Assembly: GCA_033439265.1 (NCBI GenBank)
Contig: JAVTVX010000012.1
Location: 35,342,261-35,406,260, forward strand
Direction: 5' to 3'
From: Dillenia suffruticosa
Lineage: Eukaryota; Streptophyta; Magnoliopsida; Dilleniales; Dilleniaceae
Length of the DNA: 64,000 nt
Below, piece after piece: positions 51,275 to 63,922 of the stretch. The number at the start of each line of letters is the position of its first letter. Positions within the stretch are counted from its first letter, which is position 1. The position numbers were made by a program, and so were the translations under genes. A model generated the notes under the pieces. That model was not told where the DNA came from, did not search any database, and saw nothing but the letters and a program-made list of their open reading frames with translations.

Positions 51275-52968
51275 TTACCCATAGCCGCAGAAAAAAGCCT
51301 GAAAGAATTTTTGTTTATCTTTAGCCAGGTCCTCTAGTGTTAGTCCTTTGGAGTTAAATAGCTCGAGAAGCTCATCCATGGTGGAATTCGCACTTGTTAT
51401 GTTGGACCAAACACCAGATGCTAGTGACATTCTTCCATCCCCTCTACCTTTCTTCACTCGATGGTATGGACCTCCTGCCTGCAACATGGCAAATCAAAGA
51501 AGTGATATAAGAACAAGTCAGCAAAGCGTGAGATGATCTCCTAAAACTAGTCTGATCAAGACAAAAATAGGCCAATCAGAATAGGCCAAATTCAAACTCC
51601 AATAAGATTAGATCATTTCACCACCAATTCTGTATTTTGCTTTAAAAATTGGCATGTCACTTGTGCGGCATTTTTTATGCATGATTTAATAGTATGCTTA
51701 GTTGATTTCTTTTTTACTGTAAGCTTAGCATATTAATATAGGTATACGAAGACAACCATTGATCTCAGTTATCTCTTGGACTGAAACCTTATAAAGTTTG
51801 ATTTATCTCCTGTACAAGATGGCAAAGATGAATTAGTACAGAGTAATTGCCATAACTTCGAATTTGTTCTATATCCATTTAGTTTGCATATGACCAACAA
51901 CCAAGTTCCTTGCAACATGTGTTGCGATATTTTGTATTTAGCAGCAAAAAAGAGCAAGGGGGACTACTTGCAATGCACCCTAAACTAAACTGAGAATGAC
52001 ATCAAAAGGCCTATGCTCTCCTAACTAACTTGTCATGTCAAGATGACATTAAAATGTATTACATCTGTAAAGTGATGAATAACGCAAAATATAAAAGCCT
52101 GAAAATGTCTGAGTCGGAGTCTGTGTTTTGGTGAATATAAGTCACTCTTGAGAGATAGAGAGAGAGAGAGGTTTGTTGTTTGCCAAGTGAATAAAATCTC
52201 TGGCTGCAATTGCTAGAATGTTGGCACAAGAGACGACACCAGGACACTTGTTTTCAACCAAGGCTTTGACCTTGTTTCTGGTAACAAAGCCCTTCGCAGC
52301 TAAGTCCTTGTTATCAGGTGCATCCTTCTCTGCTATGCTTCCAGGCTTTGATGTGATTAAATATTTGATACATCACACCCCTCAATTCAACAACACATGC
52401 AACAAATACCCAAAACAGAACACTTAGCAAAAACATGATGGAATTGAAGAAAACCCTTTTGAGTTACGTTATGATGATCACCATTCTTGCTCTCATTTTA
52501 TCAGGCTAGATGTAGAACTAATTATTACATAAAAAGAGACGTTATTGTAAAAATGCATGCAACAACAAATGTCTGATGATAAGGGTCGCATCTGACTCTA
52601 ATGAATAGCATTTTCTTATATTTTAAATCTTAAAGGAACAAAAAGGCTATCAAATAAACTAGTACTGGTTACACAAAAAGCAGAAATGTAGAGAGAATTA
52701 CTTCAACAAAGCAATCATGGAAGAAGAGTCGAACTGTAGCAGGACCGGAAATGGGCACCTCATGGAAGAGTTGGGAAGTGACAGAGGACACAAGCTGGTC
52801 AATCTGAAGGCATGATTTGGCATAGTAGTTGATGGAGAGCTGGCGGGGGCTGCTTGTTGTCTTGTTTAAGCAGAGTGAGGTCTTGAATGTACTACCTAGG
52901 ATGAGCAAAGCAATGAGAAAAAATGAACAAAGATAAGTTGTCGTTGAAGAAGAGGAAGAGGCAGACAT
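51275..52968 (-). pseudogene. Truncated class III peroxidase pseudogene
   Basis: Secretory plant peroxidases are haem enzymes that oxidise phenolics in the cell wall. Exon 1 (52968-52702) is intact: signal peptide after MSASSSSS, INYYAKSC, and the distal haem motif RLFFHDCFVE with Arg and His. Exon 2 (52380-52184) starts GCDVS, then has two extra bases that shift the frame against the family sequence before SKPGSIAEKDAPDNKD. It goes on to CPGVVSCANILAIAARDF, where the usual Asp of SCADIL is Asn. Its donor is GC (TTG|GCAAAC). Exon 3 (from 51478) reads AGGPYHRVKKGR to LFNSKGLTLEDL, then departs from the family and stops at 51275. The proximal His region (LSGAHTIG) and all later sequence are missing. 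It cannot make a normal peroxidase. Confidence 0.88.
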
Positions 52969-53117
52969 GACTGGACTGGAGCAGCTGAGGACAAAGTTGG
53001 AATAGTTGTGGAGGGAGAAATATGTGAACAGGTGAAGACCAGGTATGAGGCTCTGTTGCATAACAGACCAGACACGCTTGTAAGAGAGAATCAATTCCCG
53101 TGAACTTAAGTCCTAAA

Positions 53118-53122
<5 letters not shown>

Positions 53123-53161
<39 letters not shown>
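53123..53161. repeat. (GA)n microsatellite
   Basis: Pure GA run 155 bp upstream of the peroxidase remnant start, probably in its old leader or promoter. Confidence 0.9.
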
Positions 53162-53164
<3 letters not shown>

Positions 53165-55780
53165 TTATTAGCGAGTGAAGAGAAACTTGAACTTCTTTTT
53201 TAGAGTATATGAATATGGTGGAAACCACAGATAGAATAGAAATAAAATCACTCTTTCTATTGTCTTTTATATTTTTCTCTCTTGAAGTTATATTTTTTTT
53301 AAAAATCTATAACGAAAGTGTACTTATGGTACTTCCATGGACTTAAAGAAATTGCAGAGGAGTCTTGTGAATTTCATGAAAAAAAAAAAAAAAAAAACTA
53401 TGGGCCAGCTAATAACTGGGGAATCATCATCATTGAAAAAATGACTTCCAACTCTTTTCATATAAAATATGGCGATTTTTGGAGCTTGAGCTTTACAGGG
53501 TCTTAATCTATGTAAGGGTTTCCGGAATAATCTCTCCAATAATCAGTTAAAATGTTCATGTGCCCTTCCTCAATAAATACTTAAAATTCTCCGAAAGGCA
53601 AAAGCCTATGTCACTCTAGTGGTTTAATTATAGGAAAATGTTAGTTATTATGGTGATATCCTCACAATTAGCAAGGGCGCGAAGGGAGAGGGGAGTTGTT
53701 TCTGAAATTTAAAAGAAGAAATTAAAATAATTTTAAATATCTTTTATTTTTTTTAAAAAAATTATAATTTCTATTTTTTGAAATTATAATTTGAATGGCA
53801 TATCGCATTTCGTTCTTGGACTCAACATTATATTTACATCTTGTGTGAGATAAAAATAGAGGGTTGAGCAAAGATGATAGGGAACGATGTGAGTCCCACT
53901 GGGCACTATAGCCACCCAAAATGTGACTCTTTAGATGCAGGGCATGTGCAAACAGAGGGGAAGGCCCTTATACATATCATAGAAATAACTCTCTGATATA
54001 TCGAGGCCAAGACATTGCATGGCCTGGATCACCACACCAAATCAGCTGCTGAATCATTTTTTTGGAAATTTTGTATGGTCTTAAGCGGAGAAACCTTTTG
54101 GTTATGAGTTGCAGTAAAAAGCTTCTAAATGTGGACCACCTTCCCTTTTTCTCTCATTCCCTCAGCTTTAAAATCAAGGCTTTATTGCTTGGATTTATAG
54201 GAGACGATGGTGGGTTCTTCTGAAAATTCTTAAATCTATCTGAAATTTTTATGCTGGAATGGGAATCCACTTGGACTTTGCTGGATCATTTTTTTTCATA
54301 AATTGGGTCTCTTCGATGGACGAGTGGGGCACGCCCAAAAGGTCAAAAGGCATTTCTGTTGATTCCTTAAAGCATTTGGGGATTTGGTAGGATTCAGTCG
54401 TCAACTATGTCACACAAGTTTGCAATCCCTCGACCAAGCAATTGAGGGACTAATGTTACAAAGACTCTACTTTGGTCATTTGGCCAAATGATATCAAAAT
54501 TCTTTAGCCCTCATTCAAAAAGTAAGAGTTTAAAATCTCATTTTCTTTCTTCCTCTCCGAACATAAACTCTGTGTCACATGTTGCAGAGAGTTTAAAATC
54601 TCAAGTACTGCTTTTTGATTTTGGCACATAGGCACTCTGTGAAAAAGGGCATGCTTGCAAGAGTAGCTTACATCAACCCTTCCTTTTTAAGTCACTTGAC
54701 GAAAGACTGGCCGTGGCTAAGGATGAAGCAAGGCTGAAATGAAGCAAGTGGGGTAAATTTTTTAAACCATTCCTTTTGTCAGTTTAATAAGATCTCCAGA
54801 AAGGCAACTGCCTACCATATTTTTTGCTTTCATATATGCTAGTCTAGTCTGGCTTTGCTTCTTATGTTCCCAACTTCCAAGTGCAAATTTTGGTTTCCAA
54901 TGAGTTCGAAGTCAATTTAAACAATATCATTTGCTATTAGACTAATATTATACAACAATTTTAGTTTCTTGCTATAGTAATAGAATCGAAGATTACTATT
55001 CACACGAGCAAAGAAAAAATTCTTTATCATTGAAAAATTGCCCTTTCCAAGGAAAAGAAAAAATTTAGTTTCACCACTCTTTTATAAAAATTATGAAAAT
55101 ATACGTATTTATAAAATTTTTCAAACATTAATCTCAAAAAAAAAATATCTAAATATAAATTATTTATCATTATGATGTATTATAAGAATTGTTTAGCGTC
55201 GCTACTACTAGCATAGGAAGTGCAAAATATAGTCACAAAGATCAAGGAGGGCTAGCTAAGTGCAGCGAGCTCATCTTTTTTTCCAATATTGTAGCTTAGA
55301 GAGATTTACAAGCAAACCCTAATCATGAGTCAACTCAGACCAAAAGGCTTAGACTGTACCAGAATGAAAATATAGGGCTAAAAGTGTTACTGAAATTTAA
55401 AAAAAAAAAAAATAGGTTGCGGGTACTTTTGGGTAAATCCTGATACTTTAGATATTTCTTATTGATAATTTGTAAATAAATAAATAAATTTTCGATCCCC
55501 TCAACATAATCTCTTCACCAAAATTTAAAAATAATTTAAATCACTTCACTAGAAAAATTAAATTTTAAAAAATAACTTTTGATTAAATAAAAAATAATTA
55601 TTTCTTATTTAATATTGGGTACCAGATTTTAGAAATAATTATTTTACTAGATTTAGTCAAATTAATTAAAAAAAAAAGAAAAAAGAAAAAAAAAATACAA
55701 TGTGGCTTATTTTTGACAATTCATTATTTTTTCCCACTTAGCAGGTGTCAGTTGTTCTGGGAGCCCGTCATTGCCCTATT
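53162..55780. other. Intergenic DNA
   Basis: No supported gene or recognised element over about 2.6 kb; mixed composition with poly(A) tracts. The last 100-200 bases should form the promoter of the next gene. Confidence 0.55.
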
Positions 55781-55825
55781 CCTCTCCCCCCTCTTATCAA
55801 CCGGCTAGTCTTATTCTCTTTCTGA

Positions 55826-58729
55826 TCTCTCTCTCTCTCTCTCTCTCTCAATCAATTAATCCACTCGCCATTGCTATTGCCGTTGCTGTTGCCGATTGAT
55901 CAGTTCAGGTAAGCTCTCTTCTCCTGTGATCCTTAATGAGAGAAGCCGGTTTTTATTTCTATTTGCTGGGCTGGGTTTGGGTTGCAAGTTAGACCGCCAT
56001 TGCTATGCACTTAATTTGAGGTTCATTTACCCATTGCATGATGAAGTTTGAATGCTCAAACTTTGTAAAAGGTTGATTTGCTCTTCTGTAATGTTTTGGC
56101 AATCGCTCCAGAAAAAATAAAAAGTATAAGCGCATGTGGTGTTTGCCCTATTAAAAATAATAACATCTGCTACCTGAAATTATAACCCGAATAATTTTTC
56201 CATGATGTAAATTTCTGGCTTTGTTTGGTGCCCTTATTGTTAAGACGAGCATTGAACATTGAGTATTAATAAGAAAAAAATGGATTTTTTTTTCTATTCA
56301 GTTTGGAAGACATATATTCAAGAAATTGCATTAGGTTATATTAGTTAAATTGTGAATACTTTTGAGTCACATTTTGGAAGTGATGTACAGCTTTGGATAA
56401 GAATATTTTCATAATCTCATAATATATAGGTGAGATAGCTTTGATGTTGAAAAAAATAAATAAAGTGTGACATAGATATTAATATTTTACAAAAAAAAAA
56501 TATTGTAGGATAAGAAATTAAGAATTTATCTCTTATATGTTTGTGCTGTTACCCATTCTGCTAGTTTGTTTTCCTGTTTCCAAGACTATCAGAATAATCT
56601 CTAGCATGTCACTTACATATCCATATTCAAACCCTTTTATAGACAACTATTGACTTGTGTTGTAACAGTATCACTTGGGGAGATGTCACATTGGCGCATC
56701 CATGAAAATGAAGCTGTATCATTTATTGGAGCAAAGAGCAGCCCAGTGGTAAGTCTCTTTACGTGATGGTATTTTTCATGTGTGTTCTTTGTTGATTTTC
56801 TTAACACCACCATCGTTCTATTCTTGTAGCCGATATTTTGTAATTCCAGTTTGGAGGGGTAGTGGTTTCACAACAATGTTCTTACAAGGTGTGGTTCTAT
56901 TATTTCTTTTATACAAGCAGGTCTTCTCCTGTCATAGACCTTGTCAATCCTTCATACATCCATTTAGCTTTGTCTTGGACGTTGAATTTAACTATTGGAG
57001 TTATTAAATGTATTGTCTTAATGAAGTCTTCTTTCAAGAATATTGCCTGTAGAATAACTGAGTCTACCTATAGAATATGCATTTTTCTTTTAAAGAACAA
57101 AAAATAGACCAACATTTATACAAGCCATTCACAATAGACACAGACACCTAAATCCCGCATGATTTGTATATTATACACAAAAATACAAAAAACAACAACA
57201 ACAACAACCAAATCTTTATCCCACTAAATGGAGTTGGCTATATGGATCCTTCTATGCCTTTGTACTCTATTTCATATTGATTATACACAGAAAATAAGAA
57301 ATTGATTTGATGAAGAATTTGTTCATATTCTGGTTCTACTTGTCTTAAGAAATATTTATTCGATTAGGAATTTGGCTGGGGCCAGACGAAACACTCCCTG
57401 CATTACTCCTAAACTTCCCAAAAAAAAAAAAAAAATAGTTCTCTTCCTACTTGCTACCAGGATCGGGTGCAATCCAGCTGGACATGGTGGAAGAGAATTC
57501 TGTTGGGCAGCACAGCATAATAATTAATCGTTTTTAATTCTGAAAGATAAGTCAAATTCACAATGAAACGCAGACCAGGTATTAATCAGGAGCAGATCCA
57601 ACTTTCAGAATCTGCAAGATGGAAAGATATCCATGCTCAATAGAGATCTGCACACTCAAAAAAAAGAGTTCCACTAGTTTCTTTTGAGAAGGAGCCCACA
57701 CATTGATTTTCTTCTCAACCATCTAACAGTAGTGCTTAACAAGAAAGCACAATAGGATCCCATTTCAAATGGAAAGGACAAAACAATGCCCATTAATTAC
57801 AATAGATACATATACATAGTCATATTCATTCATGAATATTGGGGAATTGCATCTATAATGAGAAAAACTATGTATAGGAACAGCCTATGCATGGGGAGAT
57901 GGGGCATCATGGAATTGCATCTATAATGAGAACAACTATGTGATATTCCAATCCTGCCCAGTTCTTCTGCATTTAATATCGTGTGAATAATGGCATTGCA
58001 GCCATGAGATTTTCAACTAAATATCTTATTTGTTTCATTAGGTTATCAAGTGTTAAAATCCTCTCCCATGAGGTTCCGATGCTGAAAGGGTTCAACTTGA
58101 CACAGAAAATGTTCATACTTTGCTTGGTGTTTGACAAATCCAATTAATACAGCTTGCAAAGGCAGAACTAGGATTGTGGAACCCAGAATTTTTTTGCTGT
58201 ATATGTTATTGAATTCTTCTGCTGTGTTAGGAACTCTGGAATTCAGAAGTGAAAATTATGGAACAATATTCAAGAAATAGTTCATCGTTCTGTTAATACG
58301 ATGCTATTTATTGGTTCAGTTCAGTATTAATAAGTTATGAAATGGTTCTTCACATTGACCTGTTTTCTTTCCAGATAGTTTATAAGGTTGAGTTGTTGCA
58401 GTCAACTTAGAATTCGTTGTAAATTAATACTGTATATGATCTATGCAGTGCAGATGCCGCACATGCTTTTCACTGGTCTTGAAGATTATAAAGCAAGAGG
58501 AACTCAAGCAGCTCCTCACTTCACTGTAACTCATTACACAGAATTTGCAGAAACCAAGGATTTGGTACTTATCCGGGGCGATGTTGTGTTCCCCAGCAAG
58601 CTCAGTGATTCAGAGGCAAAATGGCTTCTGGAAACTGCCCAATCTTTCTATTTGAATGATGTCAGGTACAAGCTAGTTGAACGGTTCAACAAAGAAACGC
58701 ATGACTTTGAGTTCAAGGATGTATTGTAG
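55826..58729 (+). CDS. Small conserved-looking protein of unknown function
   Basis: I do not recognise the family. A CT-rich non-coding first exon ends near 55908 with donor CAG|GTAAGC. Coding exon 2 is 56683-56748 (acceptor TTGTAACAG about 20 bases before the ATG), starting MSHWRIHENEAVSFIGAKSS. A likely 12-nt exon at 58375-58386 encodes IVYK between TTTCCAG and GTTGAG. The last exon, 58454-58729, starts MPHMLFTGLEDYKARG and ends ETHDFEFKDVL. All exons are in phase 0, giving 117 aa. The product is soluble, with no signal peptide or membrane segment, and mixed charge. The last exon has balanced, coding-like codon use (for example HFTVTHYTEFAETKDLVLIR). Without the micro-exon the frame also stays open (113 aa). 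The start of transcription is inferred. Confidence 0.65.
57192..57258 (-). mobile_element. RTE-type LINE 3' tail fragment
   Basis: Minus strand GGATCCATATAGCCAACTCC, then TTTAGTGGGATAAAG, then a TTG trinucleotide run is the characteristic 3' end of plant RTE-type LINEs, here severely 5'-truncated. It lies in an intron of the small-protein gene. Confidence 0.65.
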
Positions 58730-59840
58730 GCGCTAGACATGCCCATCTTGTGATGACATCAAATTATGCTTTTCTTTTGCTCCAATAGTAAGTTAAGATC
58801 CAATGCAAAGAGGAAATTGGGCAAACCTGTAACTGTGGTGATCTCCATTGCTCTTGGAAAAGAACAGCATGCGAGAGGTGCATCTGCTTCTTCAATTTGC
58901 TGTATGGATGTAATGGAATCACTACTTACACACAAGAGAAAAATTTTTTACCTCTCTTAGTGGGAAGGGCATCAGTTGTTACTCATTATCCTACAAGAAT
59001 GATTGTTCTGTTCTTTATACAGCTGGTTGCCAACAAAGCTACCATTGTTTTCTCAAAGCCTGATTGTGGCAATGTATACTACTGCTGTTAAACGACAAAG
59101 ATTTTATGCCGCCTCAAGCACTTCGGATTCCACAGTTTCTTCGGCGGAAATGTGTAACCTCCTTAGGTATATCTATCATATGTCCCTTCTCTACGTAATA
59201 TGTTCGAGTTCAAGCTCTATGTATACGCCAAAAAAAAAAAAAATCATGCAGCAGTGGGTCGGAAATCAAGCAAAGGACCCTTAAAGGACGGGATAAGCAT
59301 AACACTCACAACATACATATTTTACAAAATCAGTTTTCATACAAATCATCAGCACGTTAAATTTAATGATATGCTAAGGAAACATACCCACTCAAGTGTT
59401 TGCTGTTTTTTTTATCTCATCTAATCTAACCTTCATAGTGCACAAATAATCAGGCTATCTTCACTAAATAGTGCTCCCTTGAACAAATCATTAGTCTAGG
59501 TTCTTTTAAACGTAATCTCTTGATTCCTTTAGTTTTTATCAAACATGATCATTTTTTCAAAAAAAAACATAGAACTAGCGTGCAAGAACCTAAAATTGAG
59601 ATATCACCTACCTTGTTGAGAACTTAGCACAAAACAGGCTTGAGCGCTCCTTGCTCCTTGATCCTTGCTCCTTGCTCCAACAAGTCTTAATTTATATCTC
59701 CACTTGAGCGCACCAGGCTTGGGCACAAAACGTAGAACTAGCCCGGTTTCTATCTTCACTTGGTCTGAAGACTGAGGTAAGTCAAGTGTCGGATTTTGAA
59801 TCATGGTGTGTTGAGATGATGCTTTAACTGGACTCGGCTG
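58730..59840. other. 3' untranslated and intergenic DNA
   Basis: The first few hundred bases are probably the 3' UTR of the small-protein gene. The remainder shows no supported gene; a CTTGCTCC-rich stretch at about 59645-59680 is a short imperfect repeat. Confidence 0.5.
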
Positions 59841-59844
59841 CAAT

Positions 59845-60260
59845 GGAGGTCCTTTGTTTGGTTTCTTGGGCTTTATGGAATGACCATAACGAGTTCCTTT
59901 TCGGACAGAAAATGAGAGATGTGATCCAGCTTTTAGCTCATGCCGTCAAGCTATTGCCCGAGTACCTCGAGGAGAATTGTTTGAAGTGAAAAGTAGTGAA
60001 GGTAGTGCTCATCCTCGGTGGTTAATTTCATGGTCTGCACCAGTGAACGAGGCTTTTAAGATTGATTCGGATGCTGCTCTAAAGGAGGGATCGGAGGGCT
60101 TAGGCGTGTGTGACAAGGGTATGATTATGGTCTTAGCTTTGGACGGTCATCAAAGGTTCTTCTTCACGGATATGTTTGAATTGTTAGCATTATGGTTTGG
60201 TGTTCAGTTGATGAAGTGGTTTTTGGTATATCATCGGTATTCAAATCCAAGACTTAATTA
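59845..60260 (+). mobile_element. LINE-derived RNase H fragment
   Basis: Translation gives SWALWNDHNEFLFGQKMRD and further on WSAPVNEAFKIDSDAALKEG, followed by GLGVCDKG and DMFELLALWFGVQLM. This is the layout of the RNase H (RVT_3) domain at the C-end of plant L1-type LINEs (family pattern W.PP..G..K.N.DGA, then G.G.V.RD, then E..A...G). The Asp of the first motif is present (KIDSD) and the Glu of ELLAL is present. It is an isolated end fragment without reverse transcriptase. Domesticated host proteins with this domain exist, but no promoter, intron or complete frame supports that here. Confidence 0.7.
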
Positions 60261-61560
60261 AGAAATTTAATATCTTATTCTATTATATTTTTTTTTGTTG
60301 TATAAATATTTGAACCTTAAATAATAAGGTTAGGAGAGAAAAATTTATACCATTAGGTTGTTCTCTTAGGAACTCTCATTCCACTGCATTGATTGTCCAT
60401 CGGTGTAGTTGACATCTATACTATTAATCGTCCACATTCTGGGATTGCTAACCCAAGATATAAGTTTCTTAGTCTCTAGTTTCCGATCTTTCTCCTGTTC
60501 TCATCTAAGAGGGAAGCTAATATTATGGTTCCCCGTGTTCTAAAGTAAGCTGACTCTTCAGTCTTGTGAGTATATGGTACAATTGTTAGGAGTTGTTTAT
60601 GGCTATTATTTTCAATGGTACAAGAAAAAAAGGATATTCTGTGATACAGCAGATGGTCAAACCCTAATTGATAATCCAAAAGTAAAAAAAATAAAAATAA
60701 AGTTTATTAACTACCTATAGCAACTTTTGATTCTTTAAAAGTTGATTTTGAATATTTTATTTTAATAATTTTACCCATCTTACATTAATAACAACAAATA
60801 CCAAATTTAAATTTAATTATTTATTTAATTTTTTATAAGATAAGAACTATTTAAATTATTATTATGATATACATTTGAATTAATTATCTACAAAAAAAAT
60901 TTAAATATCATATTTATAAATATTACATTTGCATATACCAATAACATGAAAATAAATATTTTAAAAAATAATAAGTTATAAATTATCCTTTTAAATCTTT
61001 TTATATATAAACGACGGTTAGATAATTAAATATTATTTTTTGAGTGAATAATTAAATATTAATATCAATTAACGATAATTATCTATTATTGATTATTAAT
61101 AATTATTATCGGTTATCAATTAAATTTTATGGATAAATCAATCCACGAGCTTATCTCTTATAATACATGATTTTCCTTCTTGGGAAGCTTTATTAGTTTT
61201 CTTTCCAACCAAAGAAAACGTCCACACACCATGATCAAAACGGAAATGAGAGTGGCCATCGGAAGATTTTGACCGGAAAAATGAAGGTCGAGGTCGGTCA
61301 AGTCGCGGCTTTAAATTTTTGTTCTTCCCAAACACAGCCCTAGAGAAATAAGGCGCTTGGTCGAAGCGCTTCCCAAACAAGCCCAATCGCGCTCTCTCTC
61401 TCTCTCTCTCTCTGCGCCCAAAATCAAATCCACCACTCACCTTGTACGTCTTCTACTCTCTCTCACTCTCTCTGGTTCCGACTTTACTTGCTCTCTAAGA
61501 CCACGAGACCAATTTAGGGTTCCAAAGTTCCAATTATTGTCTCAGGATTTTCAACAAAGC
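60261..61560. other. AT-rich DNA and promoter region of API5
   Basis: Up to about 61100 it is very AT-rich with no supported gene. A TC run at 61391-61413 and further CT-rich stretches then mark the probable leader of API5. No clear TATA box was placed. Confidence 0.55.
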
Positions 61561-61670
61561 ACTCTATAAACCCTTAAATTTTTTGGTGTATGTTTTGAGT
61601 GACCCACTTTTGTGCAATCTTGCTTCTGCGTTTTGACTCATTCTTCTACGTAGCTTAACAGTGGTTCCAA

Positions 61671-61954
61671 ATGACTGAGGCCGTCGAAGACAACAGTCTG
61701 ATTGACAAGCTTTACGAGTTCGGTGAACGACTCAATGAAGCCAAAGACAAATCTCAGGTACCCACTTCCTCTATATCTAGGGTTTTGTCAGAGACACAAT
61801 AAATTGTCACGGTTTATTGATTTGTATATGCTTTATGGTAGTTCTTTTGTGTGTCAACAACTGGATTTTGCTTTCTTTTCTAGAATTTTAAACGTTTTTA
61901 CTATGTTTGAATATGTCCTGTGTTAGGCCAGTTTTTTGTGTGATGAGATGTGGG

Positions 61955-61990
<36 letters not shown>

Positions 61991-63886
61991 TTTAGGTTTT
62001 TTCAATGGAACTATCTTGTGACTATTCATGAATGCGAAAGTGTTTTAAGTCAGCATCTGCGGGTTGAAAAATTGGTTTCTTGTTTTTTAGAATGTGGAGG
62101 ATTATGAGGGCATAATTGCTGCTGCTTCCAAAAGCAGTAGTAACACTAAGGCAAAGCAATTGGCAGCACAGTTACTTCCCAGATTTTTTAAGTTCTTTCC
62201 GGATCTTTCGGTTGCTGCCCTCAATGCCCATTATGATTTATGTGACGAGCAGGATCTTGCGGTATGTACAATTTTTCTTGCTCTGTTAATTGTCTATGTT
62301 GCATTTTGTATATTAGGGGGGCGCTTTATGTTTTAGTGCATATGGGTGGTTTTGAATTTGTGTTATGATTAATGCGATATAGATTATGGGATCTATGAAT
62401 GTTTTACACTCATTTCTTCATGGTTGAAGGTTCGGGTACAAGCCATTCGTGGGCTTCCTCTTTTCTGCAAGGATACCCCACAGTATATTCCTAAAATAGT
62501 TTATCCCCTGGTGCAAATGCTTCCATCAGGTATTTTAGGATATCTTTGGGTCATTTATTGTTTATGTTTTACTTTTGATGATAGCGTTTGATCAGGGATT
62601 TATGGGTTTTTGTAGAGGAAAATGTGGAGCGTGATGCAGCAAATAAAGCCCTAATGTCCTTGTTACGGCAGCATGTTAAAGGTACCTTGCAAAGATATTC
62701 AGTTTGCTTCTTGTATGAATTTTGCCCAATCATCTCAAAGCTAACACTCCTGCAGTAACTTTCTGTTGCAAAGTCTTTGCATACATGCAAGTTAAAAATC
62801 TCAAAATTGTTAAGACTTATAACTTTCTTATTTATATCTAAAGTGTTCAAGAAGTGTTTGTGTCTCAAAGATCAAAAAAAAAAAAAAAAAAAAATCGCAC
62901 AATAGATGGGCATCCAACATGCTTTGGCACAAAGTGCTTTCCTTATTTATTTTTTGTCTATCAGAAATCTATTTTACTTTTGTCAATTCTTAGAATTGGT
63001 GGTACTGTCTCCAACGTTTTTGTTTTTTCTGTTTGTGTAGTTCTTATGGGCATTGAAGAAATGTCAAACCAGGCATGTTCATAGGCATCTTATTATTATT
63101 TTTTTTTTTGGGTAAAATATCAAGATGACAAGTTTCAGGCTTGTATGTATTTATGTCTGTGTGTCATGGAGAGCATGAGCTAGAAATTTTTGGTCTGGCA
63201 ATGTAGATGGAGTATAAAGAGAAGAGTACTCTGAAATTTTAAAAAAGTCAAGTTTTGGAAATGAATCTCCCCAAAACAGGTGGGATTTTATGATATGGCA
63301 GGGAAGGCAGAGGAATATGAAGGTTCCCTTTTTTTTTTTTTAAGTTGTGGAGGAATATGAAGTTAAGAGATGAGAAATGGAAATTAGACTAGAAAGAAAA
63401 CTAATTTAAGAGAAAGAGACTGAGAGATGTGAAAGGGAGTAGGTAGAACCGTGGGGATAGAAGAGCAAGCACTTGGAATGTAGGGTTTCGATGATAAATT
63501 TTGTACATGCTAAATTGAATAGTGACTTTTGCACATCAAGAGCTTTGCATGCTTTATTCTTGTCTATAAGTGTAGAAAATCATTGTTTTCTCATTTGGTG
63601 CTTAGTGTAAGTATTTAATTATGGAGGGCCTTCCTTTTTTTTCGATTTGTTCTATGACAATATTGTGGGTTAGATTCAAATAATTCATCAATCGATATTA
63701 CAGGACTGAAAAGGACCTTATTTGCCTTTTAATATGAGATATTTATGTTGAATTACCAGTTTCCTCTCTCTCTCAGCAAGGCTGTATATTTCAAAATCAA
63801 CAACCAATCTTCTCCCTCTGTGGTCACCTTCCAGCTCATTTGCTGAATTCTCTAATTCTTTACAAGGACTTCCACCTAAATCTCAT

Positions 63887-63922
<36 letters not shown>

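Noticed and set aside
59003-59424. Plus frames downstream of the small-protein gene
   Set aside because: Probably 3' untranslated or spacer sequence; overlapping frames with no family resemblance.
62854-63084. Plus frame in API5 intron 4 as an exon
   Set aside because: Does not resemble API5 sequence after LLRQ and includes a poly(A) run; no suitable acceptor in phase.
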